A DNA stretch of 64,000 nt from Mannheimia glucosida (GCF_046267875.1 NZ_CP176502.1:310001-374000), one strand, 5' to 3'. Counted from the first letter of the stretch, positions 29,350 to 38,780 are shown. Numbers and translations: made by a program. The notes: generated from the letters alone by a model not told the origin.

Positions 29350-29862
29350 ATGGCAATATTAGACGTTGTGCTTTACCCGGACGAAGGATTAGCAACAGTG
29401 TGTGAACCGGTGAAACAGGTGGATGATGAGCTAAACCGTTTTATCGATGATATGTTTGAAACAATGTACGAACACGAAGGCATTGGCTTAGCTGCACCGC
29501 AAGTGGGCGTGCTGAAGCGTGTTATCACTATTGATATTGAGGGCGATAAAACCAATCAAGTGGTGTTAATTAACCCCGAAATTCTAGAAAGCAGCGGTGA
29601 AACCGGCATTGAAGAGGGCTGCCTCTCCATTCCCGGACATCGTGCGTTAGTACCACGCAAAGAGAAAGTGAAAGTCAAAGCGCTTAATCGACAAGGCGAA
29701 GAAATTATCATTGAGGCTGATGATTTATTTGCGATTTGTATTCAACACGAAATCGACCATTTAAACGGCGTACTTTTTGTTGACCACATCTCCAATTTAA
29801 AACGCCAACGCATCAAAGAAAAAATGCAAAAATTGAAAAAGCAAATTGCACGAGCGAAATAA
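29350..29862 (+). CDS. def: Peptide deformylase
   Basis: A 170-residue metalloenzyme that removes the formyl group from new proteins. All three motifs are present: GIGLAAPQ (44-51), EGCLSIP with Cys91, and HEIDH with His133, Glu134 and His137. The usual partner fmt does not follow; hldD does, after a gap with an uptake signal. Confidence 0.98.
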   Translation: MAILDVVLYPDEGLATVCEPVKQVDDELNRFIDDMFETMYEHEGIGLAAPQVGVLKRVITIDIEGDKTNQVVLINPEILESSGETGIEEGCLSIPGHRALVPRKEKVKVKALNRQGEEIIIEADDLFAICIQHEIDHLNGVLFVDHISNLKRQRIKEKMQKLKKQIARAK

Positions 29863-29955
29863 CCAGGCACAAGCGGTTAAAATGGCTTAAAAATTTGCAA
29901 ATTAAGTGTGATGACACGATAATAACCACAGTTCAACTTTAGAAAGGATAAAAAT

Positions 29956-30882
29956 ATGATTATCGTCACCGGCGGCGCAGGTATGATTGGCAGTAACATT
30001 GTTAAAGCCTTAAATGAAATCGGTCGCAAAGATATTTTAGTAGTAGATAACCTCAAAAACGGGGAAAAATTTATCAACTTAGTGGACTTAGATATTGCGG
30101 ATTATTGCGATAAAGAGGATTTCATCGCCTCTATTATCGCTGGCGATGATTTTGGTGAGATTGATGCGGTTTTCCATCAAGGAGCTTGCTCGGCAACCAC
30201 CGAATGGGACGGCAAATACTTAATGCAAAATAACTACGAATATTCAAAAGAGTTATTGCATTTTTGTTTAGATCGCCAAATTCCTTTCTTCTATGCCTCA
30301 AGTGCGGCAACCTATGGCGGACGCTCGGATAATTTTATCGAGAAACGGGAGTTTGAAGGCCCATTAAATGCTTATGGCTACTCTAAATTCCTATTTGATG
30401 AATATGTCCGCCGTATTTTGCCTGAGGCAGAATCGCCAGTTTGTGGTTTTAAATATTTCAATGTATATGGCCCTCGTGAGCAACACAAAGGTTCAATGGC
30501 AAGCGTGGCATTCCACTTAAACAACCAAATGTTGAAAGGGGAAAATCCAAAACTATTTGCCGGTTCAGAGCAGTTCTTGCGTGATTTTGTTTATGTGGAA
30601 GATGTGGCAAAAGTGAATCTTTGGGCGTGGCAAAACAGCATTTCTGGCATTTTCAACCTCGGCACCGGAAAAGCGGAATCTTTCCAAGAAGTTGCGAATG
30701 CGGTTATCAAATACCACGGCAAAGGCGAAATTGAAACCATCCCATTCCCGGATCATTTAAAATCCCGCTACCAAACGTTCACTCAAGCGGACTTAACCAA
30801 CCTAAGAGCCGCTGGCTACACAGGCACATTTAAAACCGTTGCTGAAGGAACAGCGGAATATATGGCGTGGTTGAATCGCTAA
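29956..30882 (+). CDS. hldD: ADP-L-glycero-D-manno-heptose 6-epimerase
   Basis: A 308-residue short-chain dehydrogenase-type epimerase that completes ADP-L-glycero-D-manno-heptose for the lipopolysaccharide inner core. The NADP-binding GGAGMIGSN is at 7-15 and the catalytic Tyr140 and Lys144 are in YGYSK. A terminator follows at 30905. Confidence 0.97.
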   Translation: MIIVTGGAGMIGSNIVKALNEIGRKDILVVDNLKNGEKFINLVDLDIADYCDKEDFIASIIAGDDFGEIDAVFHQGACSATTEWDGKYLMQNNYEYSKELLHFCLDRQIPFFYASSAATYGGRSDNFIEKREFEGPLNAYGYSKFLFDEYVRRILPEAESPVCGFKYFNVYGPREQHKGSMASVAFHLNNQMLKGENPKLFAGSEQFLRDFVYVEDVAKVNLWAWQNSISGIFNLGTGKAESFQEVANAVIKYHGKGEIETIPFPDHLKSRYQTFTQADLTNLRAAGYTGTFKTVAEGTAEYMAWLNR

Positions 30883-30904
30883 TCAAACGTTGTTAAAAAA
30901 GCAG

Positions 30905-30932
30905 AAAGAGCTACGAAATGTAGCTCTTTTTG
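30905..30932. terminator. Bidirectional terminator between hldD and fabA
   Basis: AAAGAGCTAC, five-base loop, GTAGCTCTTTTT, with an A-rich upstream flank that gives a T-run on the other strand. It serves both convergent genes. Confidence 0.85.
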
Positions 30933-30949
30933 TTATAAGGTTATAAGGA

Positions 30950-31480
30950 TTAGAATGCTGTCGTATCTTGGAATAAGCCTACTTTTAAATCAGTAGCAGT
31001 ATAGATCACTCGCCCGTCCACTTCGACTTCACCATCAGCAACCCCCATCACTAACTTACGATTGACCACACGTTTCATATGGATACGGTAAGTGACTTTT
31101 TTTGCTGTCGGTAAAATTTGCCCGGTGAATTTTACTTCACCTACGCCCAATGCACGTCCTTTGCCTTCGCCACCAATCCAGCCGAGATAAAAACCAACCA
31201 GTTGCCACATCGCATCTAAGCCTAAGCAACCCGGCATTACAGGATCGTTAATAAAATGACAGTTAAAAAACCATAAATCCGGTTTAATATCAAACTCAGC
31301 TTCAATATATCCTTTTTCAAAATTGCCTTTTTCTTGGCTCATTTCAATGATTCGATCCATCATTAACATTGGTGGAGCCGGTAATTGAGGCCCTTTTTCA
31401 CCGAATAATTGACCTTTGCCTGATAGCAAAAGCTCTTCGTAAGTATAGCTTGGTTTGATAATTGGTGTACAACTGTTCAT
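30950..31480 (-). CDS. fabA: 3-hydroxydecanoyl-ACP dehydratase/isomerase
   Basis: A 176-residue hot-dog enzyme that makes cis-3-decenoyl-ACP, the branch point to unsaturated fatty acids. His75 (NCHFINDPVMPG) and Asp89 form the active site. The N-terminus (YTYEELLLSGKGQLFGEKGP) matches FabA. It lies downstream of the lonB-like gene, the same order as fabA-ycbZ-matP-ompA in E. coli. Confidence 0.97.
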   Translation of the reverse strand: MNSCTPIIKPSYTYEELLLSGKGQLFGEKGPQLPAPPMLMMDRIIEMSQEKGNFEKGYIEAEFDIKPDLWFFNCHFINDPVMPGCLGLDAMWQLVGFYLGWIGGEGKGRALGVGEVKFTGQILPTAKKVTYRIHMKRVVNRKLVMGVADGEVEVDGRVIYTATDLKVGLFQDTTAF

Positions 31481-31592
31481 TATTTTTAAAATCCTGTAAA
31501 GTGAAAAAAGCCTGTTATATCAATAACTGATAAATCAGGTTGATAGTAACAGACTTTTAATTCAGTGAACAGTTGTAAGCTGACTTGTCGGA

Positions 31593-33230
31593 TCAGTCTA
31601 GCTTTATCTTTTTGCAAATTTTGCTTAAAAATGAACCGCTTGTTTCTTCACTTTCCCGCTCATCTAGATTCTGGTGAATCAAGGTAAATAATGCTGTTTG
31701 GGCTGAGTTAGGGGCTTTCTCATCATCATAAAAATCCCGCTCAAACAGAATCGCTATGGCATCAAACACATTTTCCACCGTCCAAATTTTAAATAGACCT
31801 TGCTCCACTGCCTCAACAACTTTTGAACTTAAACTCAAATGGCTAACACAGGCTGCTGGAATAATCACACCTTGTTTCCCCGTTAATTGGCGAGCGTGAC
31901 AAATATTAAAGAAGCCTTCAATTTTCTGATTTACCCCGCCCACGCTTAGCACATTCCCAAATTGATCGATAGCACCTGTCACCGCAATAGATTGTGGCAA
32001 GCCAACTTTAGCTAAGGCACTCACTAGTACATTGAAAATCGCAAGAGAAGAACTATCCCCATCAATTTCACCATAGGATTGTTCAAAAGCAATCGAAGCT
32101 GAAAACGGTAACTGGGTTGGTAGTTCTAACAGATTCGCTAAACAAGATTGGGCGATAATAATACCTTTGGAGTGGATATTTCCCCCTAGCTCCACTTTAC
32201 GCTCAATATCTGTAATTTCGCCATCACCATATTGTATATTACAACTTATGCGTAAAGGCTCGCCAAAACTATGCGGAATGCCTTCAAACTCAATGACCGA
32301 TAAGCCATTGATCTGCCCAATTTCCTCTCCTTCGGTTTCAATATAAATTTGATTAGTCAGAATATCACCCACCGTATATTGATTTAATATCGATGATTGC
32401 TGTTCTAAATAATCAAAATAACCTTTTACCTCGTCAATTTCGGTCACATTTGGGTAAAAATTTTGAATTCCTAATAAATGTTTTCTCAATAATGTAGGGG
32501 AAATAGACACCAACTCTCGGCTTTCACTTTCACGTATATAGGCCTGTAAAAATTGATTAAGCGCTGTGGAAGTGAATCGCTTACTGATGAGCTTTTGAGC
32601 ATAATTCTGAACATAACCTCCCCATTGCTCCACATTACCCGATAATGATAAGTAGGATTTGATTTCGGTATATTGCCCAAATTGATACAACCCATCATCA
32701 TAAGCAGATAAAGTAGAAATATCTTCTCTTTCCCCTACTAAAATCAATTTAAATGTTGATTTCTCTTTAGCCGATAAATAGGGTGAGTGATTAACAGAAT
32801 TTGGCTCATATTCACCAAATAATAATGCCTGTTTTAGCTTATCCCATTGGGTAATATCCAATAAGAGCGAACGGATATTAACAATTAAAATTCCCTTATC
32901 TGCCTCGTGAATTGCACCTTTAACATATTCTGTTTTCAGCTCTCTTTCCAAAAACACAGAATAACCAAATAGACTATTTTTATTGAAATCCATTTTGCTA
33001 ATAATCGGCAGATCTACACTAGATTTTTTCAGATATTCCGTGATTTCATTGATAAACTCCGGAAAAAGCTCAGATTTTAAGACTAATAAAGCACCAGACT
33101 GAGATTGTAAAAATTGATTTAACGCTTGTTTTGCTTGAGGTTGAAAATCTAAAAAATTCAATTTCTCATCTAAACGAGAGAAATCATTTTGCATTACTAA
33201 TTTTTGGCTACTAAGTAAAGAAAGGGTCAC
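31593..33230 (-). CDS. Lon-like protease LonB/YcbZ type
   Basis: A 545-residue protein whose C-terminal Lon protease domain has the Ser-Lys dyad: Ser near 391 in GDSSSLAIF and Lys near 434 in GGVNQKIEGFF. I see no Walker A motif (GxxxxGKT/S) in the N-terminal half, which is rich in charged and aromatic residues, so ATPase activity is doubtful. The GTG start at 33230 has TGAGG upstream. Its place between fabA and divergent matP matches ycbZ of enterobacteria. The physiological substrate is unknown. Confidence 0.85.
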   Translation of the reverse strand: MTLSLLSSQKLVMQNDFSRLDEKLNFLDFQPQAKQALNQFLQSQSGALLVLKSELFPEFINEITEYLKKSSVDLPIISKMDFNKNSLFGYSVFLERELKTEYVKGAIHEADKGILIVNIRSLLLDITQWDKLKQALLFGEYEPNSVNHSPYLSAKEKSTFKLILVGEREDISTLSAYDDGLYQFGQYTEIKSYLSLSGNVEQWGGYVQNYAQKLISKRFTSTALNQFLQAYIRESESRELVSISPTLLRKHLLGIQNFYPNVTEIDEVKGYFDYLEQQSSILNQYTVGDILTNQIYIETEGEEIGQINGLSVIEFEGIPHSFGEPLRISCNIQYGDGEITDIERKVELGGNIHSKGIIIAQSCLANLLELPTQLPFSASIAFEQSYGEIDGDSSSLAIFNVLVSALAKVGLPQSIAVTGAIDQFGNVLSVGGVNQKIEGFFNICHARQLTGKQGVIIPAACVSHLSLSSKVVEAVEQGLFKIWTVENVFDAIAILFERDFYDDEKAPNSAQTALFTLIHQNLDERESEETSGSFLSKICKKIKLD

Positions 33231-33322
33231 AAATCTGCCTCATTATTGAAAATTTGGTTTATTATACAAAATTCCGCTATACTTGCTAAATATAGCTTAC
33301 TTTTTCCTATCATATTCAGATT

Positions 33323-33769
33323 ATGCGATATCAGAAACTCATCACCCAAGAAACAACTTGGAAATGGCAATATCTCCTAAAAAAACATCGTGAAGGAGAA
33401 AATATTACTAAGCATGAAGAACAAAGCTTGATCGATTTAAAAGTTCAGTTCCTCTCTACTTTGCAAGACTCTCCGGACGAAGTGGAAAAATGGATTAAAT
33501 CGGAAATGACACCTGAGCAACGTAAGAAAATGCGCCAATCAGTACGCGCCAAACGCAAACGCTTCTTTAATGCTGAAAAGCAAACAACCAAGAAAAAATC
33601 CATTGATTTAGAGTATTCGAGCTGGTTAAGGCTCTCTAAATATGCAAAAAGCCAAAAACTAACGCTTTCTGAAGCTATTGTCAAATTAACCGATGAACTC
33701 GAAAATAAACAACTTTACTTAGAGCAAGTTGCTAAAATGAAATCAAGTTTAAAAGATTTACTGAAATAA
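33323..33769 (+). CDS. matP: Macrodomain Ter protein MatP
   Basis: A 148-residue DNA-binding protein with an N-terminal four-helix part, then a ribbon-helix-helix region (KKKSIDLEYSSWLRLSKYAK, about residues 91-125) and a C-terminal coiled coil (LENKQLYLEQVAKMKSSLKD). MatP binds matS sites and organises the terminus region of the chromosome. I found no matS consensus by eye in this window. Confidence 0.93.
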   Translation: MRYQKLITQETTWKWQYLLKKHREGENITKHEEQSLIDLKVQFLSTLQDSPDEVEKWIKSEMTPEQRKKMRQSVRAKRKRFFNAEKQTTKKKSIDLEYSSWLRLSKYAKSQKLTLSEAIVKLTDELENKQLYLEQVAKMKSSLKDLLK

Positions 33770-33774
33770 AAAAA

Positions 33775-33806
33775 GAAAAAAGCCCACTAACAAGCGGGCT
33801 TTTTTT
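33775..33806. terminator. Bidirectional terminator between matP and ompA
   Basis: AAAAAAGCCC, loop ACTAACAAGC, GGGCTTTTTTT. It is symmetrical with A and T runs on both sides and serves the convergent genes. In E. coli sulA lies between these two genes; here nothing does. Confidence 0.85.
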
Positions 33807-33834
33807 GATTCAATTTTTCAACTGAATAACTATA

Positions 33835-34938
33835 TTACATAGTTACTTCTTTTGAACCTTGAACTTGGATTTCAACACGACGATCTGGTGCTAAGCAAGC
33901 GATTAATGCTTTACGACCCTTAACTGCATCACATGTATGACCAGTTACTGGGTTTGCTTCACCGTAACCTACAGCTGTTACATTAGCTGGGTTAGTACCT
34001 TTAGAAACGATGTAGTTAGCTACTGTTTCAGCACGACGTTGTGAAAGTTTTAAGTTAGATGCTTCTTTACCGATACGGTCTGTGTAACCATTAACTTGGA
34101 TAGCTGGGTTTGCTAAGCCTAAGTTGCTGATTTCAGCGTGTGCTGCATCTAAAGAAGTTGCTGCTGCCGGTTTTAAGCTTGATTTACCGAAATCAAATAA
34201 AACATCAGAGCTGAATGCGAAGTTTTTAGTTACAACTTCTGGTGCTTCAACTGGTGCTGCACCTTGACCGAAACGGTATGATAAACCTGCAGATACAGAG
34301 TGGATATCTGGGCTGTATTGGAAGTTTGTACCCTCGATATTAGCTGTTTTACGAGCTGCCTTATCTAAGTTACCAACACGGTTTAAGTATTGATATTCAA
34401 CACGAGCAGCTAATTCAGGAGTAATTGCATACTCAAGACCAGCACCTAATAATAGAGAAGGTTTTAAGTTGTGAGCTTTAATGCGTGAATCTTTAGCTAC
34501 ATTTTGTTGTACGTAGTAATCGTTACGAACTAATGCAACACCTACTTTACCGTAAACATCTAAGTTAGGAACAACTTCGTAGCTTGGTTTTAAGCTTAAG
34601 TGCGCACCGTGAGCTGAATGTTTAGCCGCAGTTTTTTCTTTATCATCACCAGCAAATGTAGTGTTACCACGAACACGACCAAAGTAGTCATAACCTAATT
34701 CTGTCGCTAAACCAAAGTTGTTTTGGTTTAAGATTTGGTAACCACCGAATACACCGTAAGTTACAGAGTTACGGTTAATACCGAATTCACCACCATCTTT
34801 GTGGTCAAATTGAGTTAAACCGTCGTGGAATGATGCCCACCCAGCTTTAGCACCTGCGTAGAAAGTGTTAGCTTGTGGAGCTGCTTGAGCTACTGCAGCT
34901 GCTGATAATACTGCTAATGCAACTAATGTTTTTTTCAT
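33835..34938 (-). CDS. ompA: Outer-membrane protein OmpA (P5-like)
   Basis: A 367-residue major outer-membrane protein. The signal peptide MKKTLVALAVLSAAAVAQA is followed by APQANTFYAGAKAGW, an eight-stranded barrel (to about residue 205), a short Pro-rich hinge and an OmpA-C peptidoglycan-binding domain (NGYTDRIGKEASNLKLSQRR, about 280-350). Two cysteines near the end (HTCDAVKG and LIACLAP) probably form a disulfide. The start at 34938 is chosen over an upstream in-frame codon because it begins the signal peptide and follows AGAGGATCATCAAA. Confidence 0.96.
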   Translation of the reverse strand: MKKTLVALAVLSAAAVAQAAPQANTFYAGAKAGWASFHDGLTQFDHKDGGEFGINRNSVTYGVFGGYQILNQNNFGLATELGYDYFGRVRGNTTFAGDDKEKTAAKHSAHGAHLSLKPSYEVVPNLDVYGKVGVALVRNDYYVQQNVAKDSRIKAHNLKPSLLLGAGLEYAITPELAARVEYQYLNRVGNLDKAARKTANIEGTNFQYSPDIHSVSAGLSYRFGQGAAPVEAPEVVTKNFAFSSDVLFDFGKSSLKPAAATSLDAAHAEISNLGLANPAIQVNGYTDRIGKEASNLKLSQRRAETVANYIVSKGTNPANVTAVGYGEANPVTGHTCDAVKGRKALIACLAPDRRVEIQVQGSKEVTM

Positions 34939-35359
34939 TTTGATGATCCTCTTAAATATTGTCATCGATTAAAATAAATTCTTAATACCCACAAAAAGTA
35001 TTAAAACTTTAACTTTATGCTTCAACATTATAATAAGAAGCAAGATAGCTAATGTCAGAAGCTATTATACAAAGATTTATCTAAAAACAGAACTTTTTTG
35101 TATAAAATTTATCTTCTGAGTAACATTCTTGTTCTAATTTAGATTGAGCAAGAATATTGTCATTATGTGGTTTCATTTTCGAAAAATCAATCGTTTTTTC
35201 CTAATGAAATGTATAGAAATGTATAAATTTGAATATTTTTTGCACAAATAATTGGTTTTTGAACATATTTTAATCAACCCTCCTTCCATTCCCAATTTCC
35301 CTAAATCTTGCTAAGATAAACAAAATTTAATGCTTTCATTATAAAAACTAAACACAACT
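34939..35359. other. Gene-free region between ompA and ydiJ
   Basis: This 421-base AT-rich stretch holds the divergent promoters. On the minus strand two TATAAT boxes (near 35069 and 35034) could serve ompA, both with poor -35 elements, giving leaders of 90-130 bases as is usual for ompA. An imperfect inverted repeat, AACATTCTTGTTC (35122-35134) and GAGCAAGAATATT (35146-35158), lies midway; its role is unknown. I see no coding frame of note. Confidence 0.6.
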
Positions 35360-38300
35360 ATGATACCTAGACTTTCTGAAGTACCGCAACTGGATAAAAC
35401 CACCCAATCCTATTTAACCGAACTCGTCAATCAGCATTTTAGTGGGGAAATCGCATCACATTATGCAGATAGACTTTCGCTCGCAACAGACAACAGTGTA
35501 TATCAGCAAATTCCACAGGCTATTCTGTTTCCGAAATCCGTTTCCGATGTCATCATTTTGACCAAACTTGCCCAAAAGCCGACATATCAACATTTAACCT
35601 TTACTCCAAGAGGTGGCGGTACAGGAACTAACGGGCAGTCTCTTAACAATAATATTATTGTTGATCTCTCCCGCCATATGAATCAAATTTTGGAACTGAA
35701 TGTGGAAGAACGTTGGGTACGGGTGCAAGCAGGTGTGGTGAAAGATCAACTCAATCAATTTTTAAAACCACACGGACTTTTCTTTTCCCCCGAACTTTCT
35801 ACCAGTAACCGAGCGACTTTAGGCGGAATGATCAACACCGATGCCTCTGGGCAAGGTTCTTTGCAATATGGCAAAACATCTGATCATATTCTCGCCATCA
35901 AATCTGTGCTTATTAACGGCGATATTTTAGAGACACAAGCGGTCAAATCTGCCGATTTTTTTGCAAACATCGAAGAATTGAACCTCTCCGCTCTCGGCAA
36001 AACCTTGCACCGTGAAATTTTCAAACGTTGCAAAACATTACGCCCCAAAGTGCTGAGCGAACTGCCACAGCTTAACCGTTTTATTACCGGCTATGATTTA
36101 AAAAATGTGTTCAATAATGATGAAAGCGAATTTAACCTTACCCGTATCTTAACCGGTTCGGAAGGCTCACTTGCCTTTATTTGCGAAGCCAAATTGAATT
36201 TACTTCCGATTCCTAAATATCGCACCTTAATTAACATTAAATATAATTCCTTTGATGCCGCCCTCCGCTCCGCCCCTTTTATGTTAGAGGCAAAAGCCTT
36301 ATCGGTGGAAACGGTAGATTCCAAAGTGCTCAACCTTGCCAAACAAGATATTGTCTGGCATTCGGTGTCAGATTTATTAACCGAAGACCCCGCCAACCCG
36401 ATTTTAGGGATTAACATTGTTGAATACGCCTCAAGCGATCAGGCTCAAATTGAAGCTCAAGTCAAAGCACTCTGCCAAAGCCTTGATCAAAAAATGGCAA
36501 ATAATGAAGCAGGGATTATCGGCTATCAACTCACAAGCGATGTGAATTCTATTGATAAAATCTACGCAATGCGGAAAAAAGCCGTGGGCTTGCTCGGCAA
36601 TGCCAAAGGCTGGGCAAAGCCGATTGCCTTTGTGGAAGACACCGCCGTGCCGCCGGAAAATCTTGCTGATTACATTGCGGAATTTCGAGCCTTATTAGAT
36701 CGCTATAATCTGCCTTACGGAATGTTCGGCCACGTTGATGCCGGCGTGCTACACGTTCGCCCTGCTCTTGATTTATGCGACAAAGCCCAAGTGGAAACCT
36801 TTAAGCAAATTTCCGACCAAGTGGTCGAACTCACCGCTAAATACGGTGGCTTGATTTGGGGTGAACACGGCAAAGGGATGCGTTCTTACTACGGCGAACG
36901 TTTCTTTGGTGAAACTTTGTGGCAAGAACTCCGTTACATCAAAACCTTATTTGACCCGCACAACCGCTTGAACCCGGGTAAAATTTGTACACCATTAGAA
37001 AGCAAAGCCTCACTCTACCCGATTGATTCACAAATGCGAGCCGATTTTGACCGCCAAATTCCAATCCAAGTGCGAGAAGAATTTAAAGGAGCAATGAATT
37101 GTAACGGCAACGGGCTATGTTTTAACTTTGATGTACACAGCACGATGTGCCCCTCAATGAAAGTCTCGGGCAATCGTCTTTACTCACCGAAAGGGCGGGC
37201 AACACTTGTGCGTGAATGGCTCAGATTACTTGCCGAACAAAACGTTTCGCCAGACGATTTGATCTTCAAACCTCGCAAACAAGCGGTCAAATTAGCTGAT
37301 TTTGTTGCAAAAATTCGCAACACGCTCAATAAAAACAAAGAGTATGATTTTTCACACGAAGTCAAAGCGGCGATGGACACCTGCCTTGCCTGCAAAGCCT
37401 GTGCCAGCCAATGCCCGATCAAAATTGACGTACCGACGTTCAGATCGCAATTTAACGAGCTTTACCACAGCCGATATTTGCGACCACTGAAAGATTATGT
37501 GGTCTCAAACTTAGAATTTATCGCCCCTTTAATGGCGAAACAACCACGTTTTTTTAACTTTTTCAGCACCTCAACTTTTGCCGAAAAAGCTGCAAACAAA
37601 ACCATTGGAATGACCTATTTGCCAGCATTGTCAGTGCCAAATCTGCAACATCAGTTGGTGGAAGTCGGCTACCAAGGCGAGAGCTTAGAAAGCCTTGAAC
37701 AACAAGCTACAAGCGGTGATTTTTCTGCAAAAAATTGCAAAACCTTGTTTATTGTGCAAGATCCGTTTACCTCTTACTACGATGCCAAAGTGGTGGCAGA
37801 CTTTATCGCTCTCATTAAAAAATTAGGCTTTAAGCCGATTGTGTTGCCATTCAAGCCAAGCGGTAAAGCACAACACGTTAAAGGCTTTTTGCATAAATTT
37901 GCGAAAACAGCGAAAAACCAAGCCGATTTTTTAAACCGTGTGGCGAAATTGGGGCTACCGATGGTGGCTGTCGATCCTGCCTTAACTTTGCTTTATCGTG
38001 AAGAATACAAAGAGATCCTCAAAGAATCTCGGGGCGATTTCAAAGTCTTATTGGCACACGAATGGTTAAGGGAAATGATTAAAAAGGGCGAGCTGGAAAA
38101 TTGCAAAAAATCGGCAAATTCCGACCGCTTGCCGTGGTATTTATTTGCTCACTGCACCGAATCCACCGCCTTGCCAAGCTCAATGAAAGAGTGGCAAGCC
38201 ATTTTCGCTCATTTTGGTGAAACCTTACTCAATGAAAATGTCGGTTGCTGTGGAATGGCTGGCACGTTCGGACACGAGACCAAACATCTTGCGATGTCAA

Positions 38301-38452
38301 AAGCGATTTACGAGCAGTCGTGGCAACAAAAAATCCACGGCAAACCGCTTGAACGCTGTTTAGCCACAGGCTACTCTTGCCGCTCTCAAGTCAAACGATT
38401 TGAACAACAAGCCATTAAGCACCCTGTTCAGGCATTGCTGGAAGTGATTTAA
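35360..38452 (+). CDS. ydiJ: FAD- and iron-sulfur-containing D-2-hydroxyacid dehydrogenase YdiJ
   Basis: A 1030-residue two-part oxidoreductase. The N-terminal half is a VAO-type FAD domain (PRGGGTGTNGQ, 83-93) with the FAD-oxidase C domain and HVDAGVLHVRPA. The C-terminal half has a 4Fe-4S motif CLACKACASQCP (about 675-686) and a CCG domain (CCGMAGTFGHE, about 963). Relatives oxidise D-lactate, glycolate or D-2-hydroxyglutarate. The electron acceptor is probably quinone. Several uptake signals are read through inside the gene (near 35935, 37279, 37709 and 38125). In E. coli ydiJ is also next to menI. Confidence 0.93.
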   Translation: MIPRLSEVPQLDKTTQSYLTELVNQHFSGEIASHYADRLSLATDNSVYQQIPQAILFPKSVSDVIILTKLAQKPTYQHLTFTPRGGGTGTNGQSLNNNIIVDLSRHMNQILELNVEERWVRVQAGVVKDQLNQFLKPHGLFFSPELSTSNRATLGGMINTDASGQGSLQYGKTSDHILAIKSVLINGDILETQAVKSADFFANIEELNLSALGKTLHREIFKRCKTLRPKVLSELPQLNRFITGYDLKNVFNNDESEFNLTRILTGSEGSLAFICEAKLNLLPIPKYRTLINIKYNSFDAALRSAPFMLEAKALSVETVDSKVLNLAKQDIVWHSVSDLLTEDPANPILGINIVEYASSDQAQIEAQVKALCQSLDQKMANNEAGIIGYQLTSDVNSIDKIYAMRKKAVGLLGNAKGWAKPIAFVEDTAVPPENLADYIAEFRALLDRYNLPYGMFGHVDAGVLHVRPALDLCDKAQVETFKQISDQVVELTAKYGGLIWGEHGKGMRSYYGERFFGETLWQELRYIKTLFDPHNRLNPGKICTPLESKASLYPIDSQMRADFDRQIPIQVREEFKGAMNCNGNGLCFNFDVHSTMCPSMKVSGNRLYSPKGRATLVREWLRLLAEQNVSPDDLIFKPRKQAVKLADFVAKIRNTLNKNKEYDFSHEVKAAMDTCLACKACASQCPIKIDVPTFRSQFNELYHSRYLRPLKDYVVSNLEFIAPLMAKQPRFFNFFSTSTFAEKAANKTIGMTYLPALSVPNLQHQLVEVGYQGESLESLEQQATSGDFSAKNCKTLFIVQDPFTSYYDAKVVADFIALIKKLGFKPIVLPFKPSGKAQHVKGFLHKFAKTAKNQADFLNRVAKLGLPMVAVDPALTLLYREEYKEILKESRGDFKVLLAHEWLREMIKKGELENCKKSANSDRLPWYLFAHCTESTALPSSMKEWQAIFAHFGETLLNENVGCCGMAGTFGHETKHLAMSKAIYEQSWQQKIHGKPLERCLATGYSCRSQVKRFEQQAIKHPVQALLEVI

Positions 38453-38490
38453 GGTTGAAATGTAACCTAAAAGGACTTAGAATAAAAAGT

Positions 38491-38513
38491 GAGGCAGGTA
38501 ACCAGCCTGCCTC
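38491..38513 (-). terminator. Terminator of the small leftward transcript
   Basis: GAGGCAGG (38491-38498), seven-base loop, CCTGCCTC (38506-38513). On the minus strand ACTTTTTATT follows. The T-run is better on the minus strand, so it mainly ends the leftward small gene, 14 bases after its stop codon. Confidence 0.8.
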
Positions 38514-38527
38514 TGTCTGATTTTAGG

Positions 38528-38641
38528 TTATCTTGCGAATAACCGAACTAGCACATCGAGTATGCTGAGTACTTTAATGCTAGTGGACGTTACTATTAAA
38601 AATAGTAACGCAACCAGAAATAAAATTTCTGATTTTTTCAC
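38528..38641 (-). CDS. Putative 37-residue hydrophobic membrane peptide, or structured RNA
   Basis: A GTG (38641) opens a 37-residue frame: a charged start (VKKSE), a hydrophobic stretch of about 14 residues (ILFLVALLFLIVTS), then an amphipathic end finishing VRLFAR. TAAGGAGGTGAT stands a few bases upstream, twelve bases fully complementary to the 3' end of 16S rRNA, and a terminator follows. This is the make-up of type I toxins and other small membrane proteins. I do not recognise the family. The transcript is strongly structured: a 10-bp perfect stem (CGTTACTATT, loop AAA, 38588-38610), a 7-bp stem (38615-38631) and a third pairing (ACTAGCA with TGCTAGT, 38547-38584). A structured RNA without a peptide is therefore possible. 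Confidence 0.5.
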   Translation of the reverse strand: MKKSEILFLVALLFLIVTSTSIKVLSILDVLVRLFAR

Positions 38642-38735
38642 ATAAATCACCTCCTTAGTGCTATTTGACTTAAGGTAATATGGGCGACCAAACAATGTAC
38701 TATTGGCGTAGTATGTTTCGCTCAAAGAGATAATG

Positions 38736-38762
38736 AAAGCTGTCTAAATAGACAGCTTTTTT
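38736..38762 (+). terminator. Rightward terminator before menI
   Basis: AAAGCTGTC, six-base loop, GACAGCTTTTTT. It ends a rightward transcript that crosses the small leftward gene: either the ydiJ message or a short antisense RNA. Confidence 0.8.
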
Positions 38763-38780
38763 ATTAGACAGGAAATAATA

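Noticed and set aside
38528..38725. A 65-residue version of the small peptide starting at the upstream ATG
   Set aside because: The perfect ribosome site lies inside this frame and fits the GTG at 38641; the extra N-terminal part is polar and has no ribosome site of its own.
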